From: Spartobacteria bacterium
Lineage (GTDB): Bacteria > Verrucomicrobiota > Verrucomicrobiia > Chthoniobacterales > UBA10450
Assembly: GCA_021325495.1 (NCBI GenBank)
Contig: JAJPGZ010000010.1
Coordinates: forward strand, 248,001 to 312,000
Reading direction: 5' to 3'
DNA: 64,000 nt
Shown: piece after piece, positions 36,486-44,414 of the stretch
Layout: each line of letters opens with the position of its first letter
Numbering within the stretch: the first letter of the stretch is position 1
The notes under the pieces: generated by a model
Told to the model about the DNA's origin: nothing
The model's input: the letters and a program-made list of their open reading frames with translations, nothing else
The model's database searches: none
Made by a program: the position numbers and the translations under genes

Positions 36486-37198
36486 ATTGATGGTTCCGAT
36501 TGTGGGCTGAGGCCTTTGAACAACAGCCAGAAGCTGACGATGAGTTCGAAGATCGCCATGGGCGAATCGAAAATGTAGTCGTTAACGATTGCGTTGAAGT
36601 GCGGAAAGATTAAATAAACGAACGCGCAGAGGACGCACCAGGCCGAAGCGATCACGCCGAAGATCGACAACCAGCGCGGGATGAATTTCGATTTGAGCCA
36701 AAGGTAAGCGCAGACCGTCGCGGCGAGCCCGAAGAACGGGAGGCCCACGTAGTAATCGTCAAAACTGCCGGCAATCTGAAGGCGGGCGAGAGCTTGCAGC
36801 CGTTCGGGCTCGAACGCTTGCAAGTAAGTCATGTCTCCAAGAAGACGCAGCGCGCCTAACGAATTGATCGGCGCGATCAACCACAACATCGCGAAGACGA
36901 GGCGAAACAGCGCGCCCGCGAGCGCGAGTCCGCGATTGATCGGCGCAAGAATAACATAAAGCGCGGTGAGTAGAACGACGGTGCCGACGCCATATGCGAT
37001 GAAGCATGTGAGCGCGAGACGAAATTGCGTTTGATGCGCCAGAATGTTGCGCGCGGTGTCGGCGGCGTTGCGCGGGATGATGAGCGGCGAAAGCAAAACG
37101 TAATTGCCGAACACAACGAGCGCGAAGGAGAGAACGCCTGCGATTCCGGCAACTTTCGCCGCGTTGCGCTGTGAATTGTCGATCTTATCCGCGGTCAT
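36482..37198 (-). CDS. DUF4386 family membrane protein (second copy)
   Basis: The 238-residue protein has about six hydrophobic segments and the DUF4386 pattern AAKVAGIAGVLSF, NILAHQTQFRLAL and FGLWLFPLGLL-like segments late in the chain. Function is unknown. It is paired with the dehydrogenase downstream (4-base overlap), as its homologue at 38311 is paired with the other dehydrogenase. The first residues TADKIDNSQRN carry a GTCGATCTT word. Confidence 0.82.
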   Translation of the reverse strand: MTADKIDNSQRNAAKVAGIAGVLSFALVVFGNYVLLSPLIIPRNAADTARNILAHQTQFRLALTCFIAYGVGTVVLLTALYVILAPINRGLALAGALFRLVFAMLWLIAPINSLGALRLLGDMTYLQAFEPERLQALARLQIAGSFDDYYVGLPFFGLAATVCAYLWLKSKFIPRWLSIFGVIASAWCVLCAFVYLIFPHFNAIVNDYIFDSPMAIFELIVSFWLLFKGLSPQSEPSI

Positions 37199-37216
37199 TT
37201 CATTTCCCCGGCTTCG

Positions 37217-38314
37217 TTAGTCCATTTTGATGACGAGCTTGCCGCGCATGTGGCCTTGATCGAAACGGCGAAAGGCCTCAGGCGCGTCGGCTAGTTTATA
37301 AGTCTTTTCAATGACGGACCGAAGCTTTCCCGATTGGAGAAGGTCGCCCAGAAAAACGAGGTCCTCGTTGCTCAGCTTGGTGACGTATTGGACGAATTTT
37401 TGCCTGGTAAAAGATGACAACAGAGGCGCGATGGTGGTGGTGAGGATGCGTCCGATGGCCGCGCTTCCGGTTGTCGAGGTTCCGCCAAAGCCGACCAAAA
37501 CGCAGATCCCGTTCGGAGTCAGGACGCGGCGGCGTTCGGACATGGAATGGTTGCCGACGTTATCGAAAATGATGTCGTAACGCTCCCCGCTCTTGGTGAA
37601 ATCATCTTTCGCGTAATCGATAACACGATCGGCGCCGATTGACCGCACAAGATCGACATTGCCTGTGCTGCAAACCGCCGTGACCTCCGCCCCCAGGGCC
37701 TTGGCCAACTGCACGCCGAATGTTCCGACGCCTCCAGTCGCGCCGTTCACCAAAACTTTCTGCCCGGCCTGAATCTTTCCATGGCGCAACCCTTGCAGCG
37801 CAGTTTGTCCAGCCAGCGCGAGCGTCGCCGCGTCCTCAAACGAAACGTTCGGCGGCTTGATGACGAGAGCTCGTTCGCGAGCGACGGCGTAATCAGCCAG
37901 CGAGCCGTTACAGATCCCGAACACTTCGTCGCCCGGTTTAAATTGCGTCACGTTCTTACCGACTGCTTCGACCACGCCGGCAAGATCGCGGCCGCGCCAC
38001 GTGTATCTTGGTTTGCGCAAGCCGAGGACCGCACGCGTAATCCAGGTGTCGCGCGTCATGAATATATCCAGCGAGTTTAACGAAGCCGCGTGAACTTTGA
38101 TCAGCACCCGATCGTCGTTAGGAACAGGCTTGATCGTGTCAGCAATGTGCGCCGCGCCGATGCCGTACTCGCAAACCTTGATCGCTTTCATGATTTCACC
38201 TTGGAGCGGAATATTGCAGTCGTTAGTCGATCGCCAGTAGGCGATGAAGAGGAACAGGAGCAAGGCGAGCAAAATTGCGCCGGCGCTCCATTTCAGGATC
38301 CGTTTTATTTTCAC
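37217..38314 (-). CDS. Membrane-anchored medium-chain dehydrogenase, paralogue of 35370-36485
   Basis: The GTG at 38314 (MKIKRILKWSAGAILLALLLFLFIAYW) is the likely start because it overlaps the upstream stop as GTGA and begins the membrane anchor; the long frame to 38572 is not needed. The 365-residue protein has ASLNSLDIFMTRDTW, GRDLAGVVEAVGKNVTQFKPGDEV and NGATGGVGTFGVQLAK. Unlike its paralogue it ends with KLVIKMD. Its TAA stop lies in GACTAACG, a variant of the second repeated word. Confidence 0.85.
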   Translation of the reverse strand: MKIKRILKWSAGAILLALLLFLFIAYWRSTNDCNIPLQGEIMKAIKVCEYGIGAAHIADTIKPVPNDDRVLIKVHAASLNSLDIFMTRDTWITRAVLGLRKPRYTWRGRDLAGVVEAVGKNVTQFKPGDEVFGICNGSLADYAVARERALVIKPPNVSFEDAATLALAGQTALQGLRHGKIQAGQKVLVNGATGGVGTFGVQLAKALGAEVTAVCSTGNVDLVRSIGADRVIDYAKDDFTKSGERYDIIFDNVGNHSMSERRRVLTPNGICVLVGFGGTSTTGSAAIGRILTTTIAPLLSSFTRQKFVQYVTKLSNEDLVFLGDLLQSGKLRSVIEKTYKLADAPEAFRRFDQGHMRGKLVIKMD

Positions 38315-39018
38315 GCAGTCGCCGGCGCAGCCATCGTGGTCGGGACGCTCCTTGCGCCCTTGATTAGAAGCCAGAGCATGAGCGCCATTTCGCCGAAAAG
38401 CACCGGCTGCAAATAGCCGAACAATGCGTTGTAATTTTTCTGAAAGAACAAGGCGGTGAAACTCAATAAGAGCCAGCCGAAGCAGTTGATCATGAGCCAA
38501 ACGCCGATGAAGCGCGGAATAAATCCGGAGCGGTAAATGAGCAGGCCTAACGGAAACAACCAGAGTCCCCAAAAAATCTCCGCGATGAATTGGCCGTGGC
38601 TGTACAAACGTAGAAACAACATCCCGAGGGCATCGCGTTGCGGTTTGTCGAAGACGGTGAGGAATTCACTGCCGCGAAACAGAACGAGTGCGGCGACATC
38701 GTTGAGCACGTTCAGGAAACAAACGGCCGATGAGACGAGCACAAAACTGAGCATGAGCATCGCCCACGTTTTGTTCACCTCGCGCAGCAGGCGAAAAAAC
38801 GCGACGCCGAGACAGATGAAAATGACCTGACCGACGAGATCGCCGAAGATCGACAATCGAAACATGGTTTCGTGCGCGAGAATGTTTTCGGCCGTCGCGG
38901 TGGCGTTGCCGCGCACGATCAGTTTGTTCGGCACGTAAAGCATGGAAAATGGCGCCACGAAAATCATCGAGAGGTAAATGATCCCGGCGATGCGCGCGGC
39001 TTTTTTGGTTTCGTTCAT
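38311..39018 (-). CDS. DUF4386 family membrane protein (first copy)
   Basis: The 235-residue protein has about six hydrophobic segments with AARIAGIIYLSMIFVAPF, NILAHETMFRLSIFGDL and LWLFPLGLLIYRSGFIPRFIG, all typical of DUF4386. Its function is unknown. It is the fourth gene of the minus-strand run that begins with the GntR regulator and is coupled to the dehydrogenase gene by GTGA. Confidence 0.83.
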   Translation of the reverse strand: MNETKKAARIAGIIYLSMIFVAPFSMLYVPNKLIVRGNATATAENILAHETMFRLSIFGDLVGQVIFICLGVAFFRLLREVNKTWAMLMLSFVLVSSAVCFLNVLNDVAALVLFRGSEFLTVFDKPQRDALGMLFLRLYSHGQFIAEIFWGLWLFPLGLLIYRSGFIPRFIGVWLMINCFGWLLLSFTALFFQKNYNALFGYLQPVLFGEMALMLWLLIKGARSVPTTMAAPATA

Positions 39019-39054
39019 GTGTGTTCTCCTGGGCGATTGTCGATCTTGCGAAAA

Positions 39055-39930
39055 TCAGAGCGCTCCGCGGTAACGACGCAGTCGAATCGCCGCGACCACG
39101 AATGCGACCGCAAAGATCAATCCGATCCAAAGTCCCGGTGAACTCAGGTATTTTCCCGGCGTCATCAGCGGCGTTGTGTGCGGGCTGTAGGAAAATGCTT
39201 CGGGCGCGAATCCGACAATGCGGTCCGCAATCATGGAAGCGAAATGCGTGGTGTTGAACGTGACCTTCTCGAAAAATCCGATGGCCAGCGGCGGCAACAC
39301 CGCCCAGAGAAATGTCGCGCGTCGCGCCCAGCCTGAGACGAGCAACGCCCAGGCGTAAACGGGCGCGTGCCAGAGCGCGATCGTGATTAATCCGTAAAGC
39401 AGGACCAGCGACTCGCGAAATAAATTGAAGCTTTGAAACGTCGTTCCGGCGAGGCCGCTCGGCGCGAGCACGGCCGTGCTGATGAGCAGCATCAGGAATT
39501 GCGTCACAACCGTGATTACGAACGTGACCAGCGGAATAACGACGAGCGGAATTGTCGCTTTCGACAAGACTGTCGTTAGGTCGGAAACCGGCAACGATTT
39601 CCAAAAGAGGATGCTGCGGTCGCGGCGTTCGCCGTGCAGCGCGTCCAGACAATAAAACAATCCGACGATGAACGCGGTGATCAGCAACATGATCGCGGCG
39701 AGATCGTAAGGCGCTTCAATCGCGGCCCGCCGATGCATTTCATCGAGCAACAGCGCGTTCTGGCGGCGCTTCGGCAGGTACGATGCGCTGGCGAGCGAGC
39801 CCAACAGAACGATCGCAGAAACAATCGCCGGCACGATCCAGACCGAATGATTTTCCCAGATTTCGCGCCAGACCGACCAGTAGAATGGCCGCGTGATTGT
39901 CGACCTTCGCGACTCGTTAGGCGCGTTCAT
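39055..39930 (-). CDS. ABC-2 type transporter permease
   Basis: The 291-residue protein has six hydrophobic segments. The large loop after the second segment contains LHGERRDRSILFWKSLPVSD, a hallmark of ABC-2 permeases in YtrB/YtrA-type systems. It overlaps the ATPase gene by 4 bases, and the two must form one transporter. The cargo is unknown; cell-wall-stress lipids or antibiotics are typical for this group. Confidence 0.88.
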   Translation of the reverse strand: MNAPNESRRSTITRPFYWSVWREIWENHSVWIVPAIVSAIVLLGSLASASYLPKRRQNALLLDEMHRRAAIEAPYDLAAIMLLITAFIVGLFYCLDALHGERRDRSILFWKSLPVSDLTTVLSKATIPLVVIPLVTFVITVVTQFLMLLISTAVLAPSGLAGTTFQSFNLFRESLVLLYGLITIALWHAPVYAWALLVSGWARRATFLWAVLPPLAIGFFEKVTFNTTHFASMIADRIVGFAPEAFSYSPHTTPLMTPGKYLSSPGLWIGLIFAVAFVVAAIRLRRYRGAL

Positions 39931-40781
39931 GGTTTCTCCTTCGTCATGACCGCCACGAACAAATCGGCGATGCTCGGCCGGCGCACTTCGCCAAGCGCGG
40001 AGATTTGCGCAAGATCGACATCTTCAAACAAAAGCACGCTGCGGCCAAAAACGTTGCGCTCCTGCAACGGCTTCAACGTTCGCGCCGCGGCGAGTTGATC
40101 GGGATTCACCATTACCTCGACGTAACGCGACTCGAATTCCTCCATGCTGCACTGCAGCACGATGCGGCCGTGATTGATGAAAATGAGATCGGTCAGGACC
40201 TCCTGCACTTCCTCGACCTGGTGCGTCGTGACGATGATCGTGCGGCCGCCGTCGAAATAATCGTTCAGCAACGAATCGTAGAATTGTTTCCGGAATAAAA
40301 TGTCGAGCCCGAGCGTTGGCTCATCGAGCACAAGCAACTTCTCGTCGATCGCCATGACGAGCGCGAGATGCAATTGCGCCACCATGCCTTTCGACAAATG
40401 CCGCACCTTGCTCGTGCGTTTGATCGTCGTCTTCGCCAGAAAATTCTCTGCCTTCGCGCGATCGAATTTCGGATGCACGCCCGCGACGTAATCGAGCAAT
40501 TGAGTCACGCGAATCCATCGCGGCAACACCGCCACGTCCGCGATGAATGAGACATCGCGCATCAATTCATCGCGTGATTTCCACGGGTCGCGCCCGAGCA
40601 CCTTCAACTCCCCTTCGTACGACGTGAGCCCGAGCACCGCGTTGAGCAATGTCGTCTTGCCGGCGCCGTTAGGCCCGATGATCCCGAGGATGCGCCCCTC
40701 GTTCACCGTAAGATCGACATCTCCCAGCGCGACGGTCGGCCCGAAAGCTTTGCGGAGATGCCGCGCTTCAATGCAAGCCAT
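39927..40781 (-). CDS. ABC transporter ATP-binding protein
   Basis: The 284-residue protein has Walker A GPNGAGKTTLL, a Q-loop-like segment, a signature reading LSKGM instead of LSGGQ (RHLSKGMVAQLHLALVMA), Walker B LLVLDEPTLGLD and the switch His in VTTHQVEEV. LSKGM-type signatures are seen in other YtrB-like ATPases. It starts 3 bases after the GntR gene, whose TAG stop is part of a CGTTAGGC word. Confidence 0.92.
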   Translation of the reverse strand: MACIEARHLRKAFGPTVALGDVDLTVNEGRILGIIGPNGAGKTTLLNAVLGLTSYEGELKVLGRDPWKSRDELMRDVSFIADVAVLPRWIRVTQLLDYVAGVHPKFDRAKAENFLAKTTIKRTSKVRHLSKGMVAQLHLALVMAIDEKLLVLDEPTLGLDILFRKQFYDSLLNDYFDGGRTIIVTTHQVEEVQEVLTDLIFINHGRIVLQCSMEEFESRYVEVMVNPDQLAAARTLKPLQERNVFGRSVLLFEDVDLAQISALGEVRRPSIADLFVAVMTKEKP

Positions 40782-40784
40782 GGC

Positions 40785-41165
40785 CTAACGACTCCCCTTT
40801 TTGCTGGAACGCCGCGCCGCGGCCGCTTCCAATTCCTTTTGCGTCAAGCCGAGCCGCTCAATTGTCGCCGCAATCCGCGGCCAATGTTCGTTCAGAAATT
40901 TCTGACGCTCCGCTTGCAGCAATCGATCGCGCGCGCCCGTTTTCACGAACATGCCAAGACCGCGCCGCGTCTCGATCAAAGCTTCATCGCTCAACTCCTG
41001 ATAAGCCTTGAGGACGGTTAGCGGATTGATCCGATATTCCGCCGCGACATTGCGCGCGGAGGGCAACGGATCGCCTTCGTTCAAAACGCCATCGAGAATC
41101 ATGTGAGTGACGCGATCGCGAAGCTGGCGATAGATCGGCGAATGTTCATTCCATTCACGGCTCAT
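40785..41165 (-). CDS. GntR-family regulator, YtrA subfamily
   Basis: The 126-residue protein has an N-terminal winged helix (PIYRQLRDRVTHMILDG, LPSARNVAAEYRINPLTVLKAYQEL) and only a short C-terminal tail. This is the mark of the YtrA subgroup, which controls adjacent ABC genes. It heads a run of seven minus-strand genes down to 35370. A perfect inverted repeat 33 bases upstream is the likely operator, so it probably represses its own operon until an inducer binds. Confidence 0.9.
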   Translation of the reverse strand: MSREWNEHSPIYRQLRDRVTHMILDGVLNEGDPLPSARNVAAEYRINPLTVLKAYQELSDEALIETRRGLGMFVKTGARDRLLQAERQKFLNEHWPRIAATIERLGLTQKELEAAAARRSSKKGSR

Positions 41166-41198
41166 TCTGCGCTCCGATGCCCGGCTTACCTGTCATAT

Positions 41199-41222
41199 GG
41201 TGATATATATACCTATATCACC
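41199..41222. promoter_or_regulatory. Probable GntR/YtrA operator
   Basis: GGTGATATA and TATATCACC form perfect 9-base arms around a 6-base AT-rich spacer, 33 bases before the GntR start. The spacer and arms could also serve as a -10 box. YtrA regulators bind such inverted repeats in their own promoters, so autoregulation is likely. Confidence 0.75.
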
Positions 41223-41245
41223 AATGCAGTGCAAGAAGTTTTTAA

Positions 41246-41290
41246 CCCCTGCTTCAGGGGCTGACGCTATCGCGCGACTAGACTAGTCGC
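41246..41290. terminator. Two small hairpins between the small membrane-protein gene and the GntR operon
   Basis: CCCCTG/CAGGGG (41246-41260) and GCGACTA/TAGTCGC (41274-41290) are perfect short stem-loops. The second contains the TAG stop of the 41283-41558 gene. They may end transcription from nadE and its neighbour before the GntR operator. No clear T-run follows, so this is uncertain. Confidence 0.45.
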
Positions 41291-41558
41291 TTTGTTTCGA
41301 GTCCTTCTCCTGCTCTTCTGATTCGAGCGTCTTCGCTACGCGGCTATGATAATTTGTTAGGGCGATTCCGAAGTGGCCAATCAGGACGAAGTAGATCGCC
41401 ATTAACAAAAGTCCAGTTGGCGAACGGCCTGCACCGAGTTTAATCGCTCGGACAACGTACCAAAGTGAAGACCCACAAATGAGCAGGCCGACAACAATCC
41501 AGCCGTAAAAGTTAAATCGATTGTCGCCAAAAAGCTTTGTCTTCCATGTTTTCATCAA
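41283..41558 (-). CDS. Small two-segment membrane protein of unknown function
   Basis: The 91-residue protein has two hydrophobic segments (FYGWIVVGLLICGSSLWYVV, LLLMAIYFVLIGHFGIAL) and a charged tail (ESEEQEKDSKQSD). I do not recognise the family. It lies 12 bases after nadE on the same strand and may be its operon partner. It lacks the GTCGATCTT word. Confidence 0.6.
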   Translation of the reverse strand: MMKTWKTKLFGDNRFNFYGWIVVGLLICGSSLWYVVRAIKLGAGRSPTGLLLMAIYFVLIGHFGIALTNYHSRVAKTLESEEQEKDSKQSD

Positions 41559-41570
41559 ATGAGATGTCGA

Positions 41571-43202
41571 TTAACCGACATACTTCTGCGCAATCGGCAT
41601 TCGCCTTCCCAAACCAAACGCGCGCGTCGTCACCTTTAATCCGGGCGCGGCTTGTTCGCGTTTGTATTCGTTGAGATCGACGCGGCGCGCGACCCAGCGG
41701 ACGACCTCTTCTTCAAAGCCGTGAGCGATGATGTCGCGTGCGCTCAAGTTTTCTTCGACATAGAGGCGCAGGATTTCGTCGAGAACTTTGTAGGGCGGCA
41801 GCGTGTCGGAATCTTTTTGGTCCGGCTTCAACTCCGCGCTCGGCGGTTTTTCGATTGTCGATCTTGGAATGATTTCGCGGTCGCGATTGATCCAGCGCGC
41901 GAGATCGTAAACCAACGTCTTCGGCACGTCGCTGATGACGGCGAGACCGCCGGCCATGTCGCCGTAAATCGTGCAATAACCGACGGCCAGCTCGCTCTTG
42001 TTTCCGGTGCTCAAGACGAGATGACCGAATTTGTTCGAGAGCGCCATGAGTGTGGTCGCGCGGATGCGCGGCTGGAGATTTTCTTCCGTAATGTCTTCAG
42101 GTTTCCCGCGAAAAATTTCGGCGAACTGTTCGCGAAACGCCGCAAACGTTTTCGTAATCGGGATCTCGAGATAATTGATGCCGAGACTTTTCGCGACGGC
42201 GCGCGCGTCTTCGACGCTTCCGGGCGAGGAATATTGCGTCGGCATGGCGACGCCGGTGACACATTTGGGGCCGAGCGCGTTCGCGGCAAGAACAGCGACG
42301 ATGGCGGAATCAATCCCACCGCTGAGGCCGAGGACGGCGGATTTGAAATTACATTTGTAGAGATAATCGCGCAGGCCTAACGAAAGCGCGTCGAACAAAT
42401 CCTGCGCCAACGGACGTTCGCGAAGATCGACATGGACCTTTTCGGCCGAATCGATAATCGCTTCGTCTTCGGCAAATGATTTGAGTTGCGTGATCAATTC
42501 GCCGCTCGCGCTGACGGCGATGGAATTGCCGTCGAAAATCAGTTGGTCGTTCCCGCCAATCGCGTTGCAATAAAAAATCGGCCGTTTGTAGGCGCGCGCG
42601 AGTGCGCCGACCATTTCGCGCCGAATCCCCGGCTTGTGCAGATGAAACGGCGACGCGCTGAGGTTAACGATCAGCTCCGCGCCCTGCTCCATCAATGCGC
42701 GCACCGGTTCCACATCGTAGAGCGGACGCGGCAAGTAATGTTCCGTCCAAATATCTTCGCAAATCGTGACGCCGATTTTTTTCCCGCCGATCTCGACCGG
42801 CGCGACCTGCGACGCCGGCTCGAAGTAACGGTCTTCATCGAACACGTCGTAGGTCGGCAAAAGCGATTTGTGGATTTTGCGCAGCGGTTTGCCGGCTTCG
42901 AGAATTGCCGCCGCATTATGAAACGGTTTGCCGCGGCCTTCGTTGCGATCGACAAAACCGACGAGCAACGCGCACTCCGGCCTAACGAGCGCGTGAAGTT
43001 TTTGCACGATCTCGAGCGTTTCCGGAACGAAGCGCGATTTGAAGACGAGATCCTGCGGCGGATACCCGGTGACGCATAATTCCGGCGTGAGTACGACCTC
43101 GGCGCCGGCGCTCGCGAGACGATCATACGATTCACGGACGCGATCTAAATTGCCGGCGAGATCGCCGACGATGGTATTGATCTGCGCGAACCCGATTTTC
43201 AT
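41571..43202 (-). CDS. nadE: Glutamine-dependent NAD+ synthetase
   Basis: The 543-residue two-domain enzyme makes NAD from deamido-NAD, ATP and glutamine. The N-terminal nitrilase-type glutaminase has a Glu in LTPELCVTGYPPQDL, a Lys in KIHKSLLPTY and a Cys in VTICEDIWTE. The C-terminal synthetase has the PP-loop LGLSGGIDSAIVAVLAANALG. Its end KYVG and length match bacterial two-domain NadE. The start codon is followed upstream by a hairpin made of two CGTTAG words. Confidence 0.96.
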   Translation of the reverse strand: MKIGFAQINTIVGDLAGNLDRVRESYDRLASAGAEVVLTPELCVTGYPPQDLVFKSRFVPETLEIVQKLHALVRPECALLVGFVDRNEGRGKPFHNAAAILEAGKPLRKIHKSLLPTYDVFDEDRYFEPASQVAPVEIGGKKIGVTICEDIWTEHYLPRPLYDVEPVRALMEQGAELIVNLSASPFHLHKPGIRREMVGALARAYKRPIFYCNAIGGNDQLIFDGNSIAVSASGELITQLKSFAEDEAIIDSAEKVHVDLRERPLAQDLFDALSLGLRDYLYKCNFKSAVLGLSGGIDSAIVAVLAANALGPKCVTGVAMPTQYSSPGSVEDARAVAKSLGINYLEIPITKTFAAFREQFAEIFRGKPEDITEENLQPRIRATTLMALSNKFGHLVLSTGNKSELAVGYCTIYGDMAGGLAVISDVPKTLVYDLARWINRDREIIPRSTIEKPPSAELKPDQKDSDTLPPYKVLDEILRLYVEENLSARDIIAHGFEEEVVRWVARRVDLNEYKREQAAPGLKVTTRAFGLGRRMPIAQKYVG

Positions 43203-43204
43203 GC

Positions 43205-43225
43205 CTAACGCAAACTATGCGTTAG
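43205..43225. other. Hairpin made from two opposed CGTTAG words upstream of nadE
   Basis: CTAACGCA and TGCGTTAG form perfect 8-base arms with a 5-base loop, starting 3 bases before the nadE ATG. It could end transcription from the upstream small gene or affect nadE translation. Confidence 0.6.
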
Positions 43226-43250
43226 CGCGGTGCGCGGCAACCGTCGCGCT

Positions 43251-43409
43251 TCAGGGCTTGTCGCCCATGACGGAATGATGCTTGTAACCTTTGTTCAACG
43301 CATCATCGGCGCCTTCGACGAAAACTTTGGCCCATTGAATGAGCGACGCCGCCAGAAACCCGCAGACGGCACAAATGATGACCTTTTGCATGAAGGTGGC
43401 CTGCAACAT
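43251..43409 (-). CDS. Small membrane protein, 52 residues
   Basis: The frame encodes MLQATFMQKVIICAVCGF, LAASLIQWAKVFVEG and ADDALNKGYKHHSVMGDKP, with one hydrophobic segment in the first half. The ATG sits in an AAGATCGACATG word; a second Met at 43391 is an alternative start. It lies between the CPBP protease gene and nadE on the same strand, with gaps of about 33 and 48 bases. I do not recognise it, and it is supported only by the continuous frame, the membrane segment and its position. Confidence 0.5.
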   Translation of the reverse strand: MLQATFMQKVIICAVCGFLAASLIQWAKVFVEGADDALNKGYKHHSVMGDKP

Positions 43410-43442
43410 GTCGATCTTAACAGCACGCGCGGTGCCGCCGGC

Positions 43443-44117
43443 TCACCAAAATCCCCATTGCGCCGTGCGCATAATCCAGAGCCCGAGGAGCAAATTCGTG
43501 ATCGCGTGGGTCAGGACGCAGGTCGCGAGGCTGCGGCTGCGATAGGCGACCAAGTTAAAAAGCGCGCCACAAACAATTGCCGCCGGCCAATCCGGTTTTG
43601 CATGCATGAGCATGAACAGAATCGTGACCGCGAGAAATGAAAACCACGAAAACGTGCCGATGGCGACGCGCGTGAAGTGATTGTCGATCAAGTAACGCAA
43701 AAGAAATCCGCGCCAGAAAATTTCTTCGACTAACGGAACGACAATGACGAGGCGCAGAAAACGAAACGCAATCGTTAGCCAATACAGCGTCGGGTTGTCG
43801 GCAAAAAAATTCGGATTGAAGCCCTCGACGCGCGCGGCGTAACCGAAAAACGCTTGCGGCGAAATCCAGATGATGAAGGTGACGATTGCGACCGCGACTC
43901 CGAAGAACACACCGCGCGGCGCGGTGAATTCGTACTCGCGCCAGAAAAAAATCACGAGCACGCCGCACACGATCGTTTGCAAAGGATAAATCCAAAACTC
44001 CGCGTGCGTCAGCCACGTGTAATTGTCGATCTTGTGCAGAAGCTCGTTGACCGCGAGAAAGCCGACGAAGACTGCGAACGGCCCAACGTAGGCGATGATT
44101 TTGCGAGAAACGGGCAT
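43443..44117 (-). CDS. CPBP intramembrane metalloprotease (CAAX protease-related)
   Basis: The 224-residue protein has about seven hydrophobic segments and the three Abi/CPBP motifs: VEEIFWRGFLLR (EExxxR), the His in LFMLMHAKPDWPAAIVCG, and VLTHAITNLLLG (HxxxN). The substrate is unknown. The first residues of a loop, HKIDNYTW, carry a GTCGATCTT word. Confidence 0.87.
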   Translation of the reverse strand: MPVSRKIIAYVGPFAVFVGFLAVNELLHKIDNYTWLTHAEFWIYPLQTIVCGVLVIFFWREYEFTAPRGVFFGVAVAIVTFIIWISPQAFFGYAARVEGFNPNFFADNPTLYWLTIAFRFLRLVIVVPLVEEIFWRGFLLRYLIDNHFTRVAIGTFSWFSFLAVTILFMLMHAKPDWPAAIVCGALFNLVAYRSRSLATCVLTHAITNLLLGLWIMRTAQWGFW

Positions 44118-44156
44118 ACGACTTGCAGCGTTTAACCGCTGCCAAGCGCAGTCGCA

Positions 44157-44414
44157 ATGTCGAACTCAAACCTTAATCCCCCACCCGATCTCGATCCCGA
44201 AAAGCTCACGCGTTTGCTCGAGCTCGAACTCGCCCATAAACGCACTGAATGGAAGCGCGTGCACGATCGCGCACGCAAGGCGCGCATTAACGCCATCATG
44301 CTTCTGTTCATTCTCATCATCGGCGTGGCGATGGCATTCATGTATTTGTTTTCGAGCATCAGCGAGGAACGCCCGGTGCATTCGTCCACGTCGAGTGCCA
44401 CGCCCGGTCGTTAG
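44157..44414 (+). CDS. Small single-pass membrane protein of unknown function
   Basis: The 85-residue protein has a charged helical N-terminal half (DPEKLTRLLELELAHKRTEWKRVHDRARKAR) and one membrane segment (INAIMLLFILIIGVAMAFMYLF). I do not recognise the family. It is divergent from the protease gene. Its stop (CGT TAG) and the stop of the convergent lpxK gene (GCC TAA) are written by one and the same CGTTAGGC word on opposite strands. Confidence 0.7.
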   Translation: MSNSNLNPPPDLDPEKLTRLLELELAHKRTEWKRVHDRARKARINAIMLLFILIIGVAMAFMYLFSSISEERPVHSSTSSATPGR

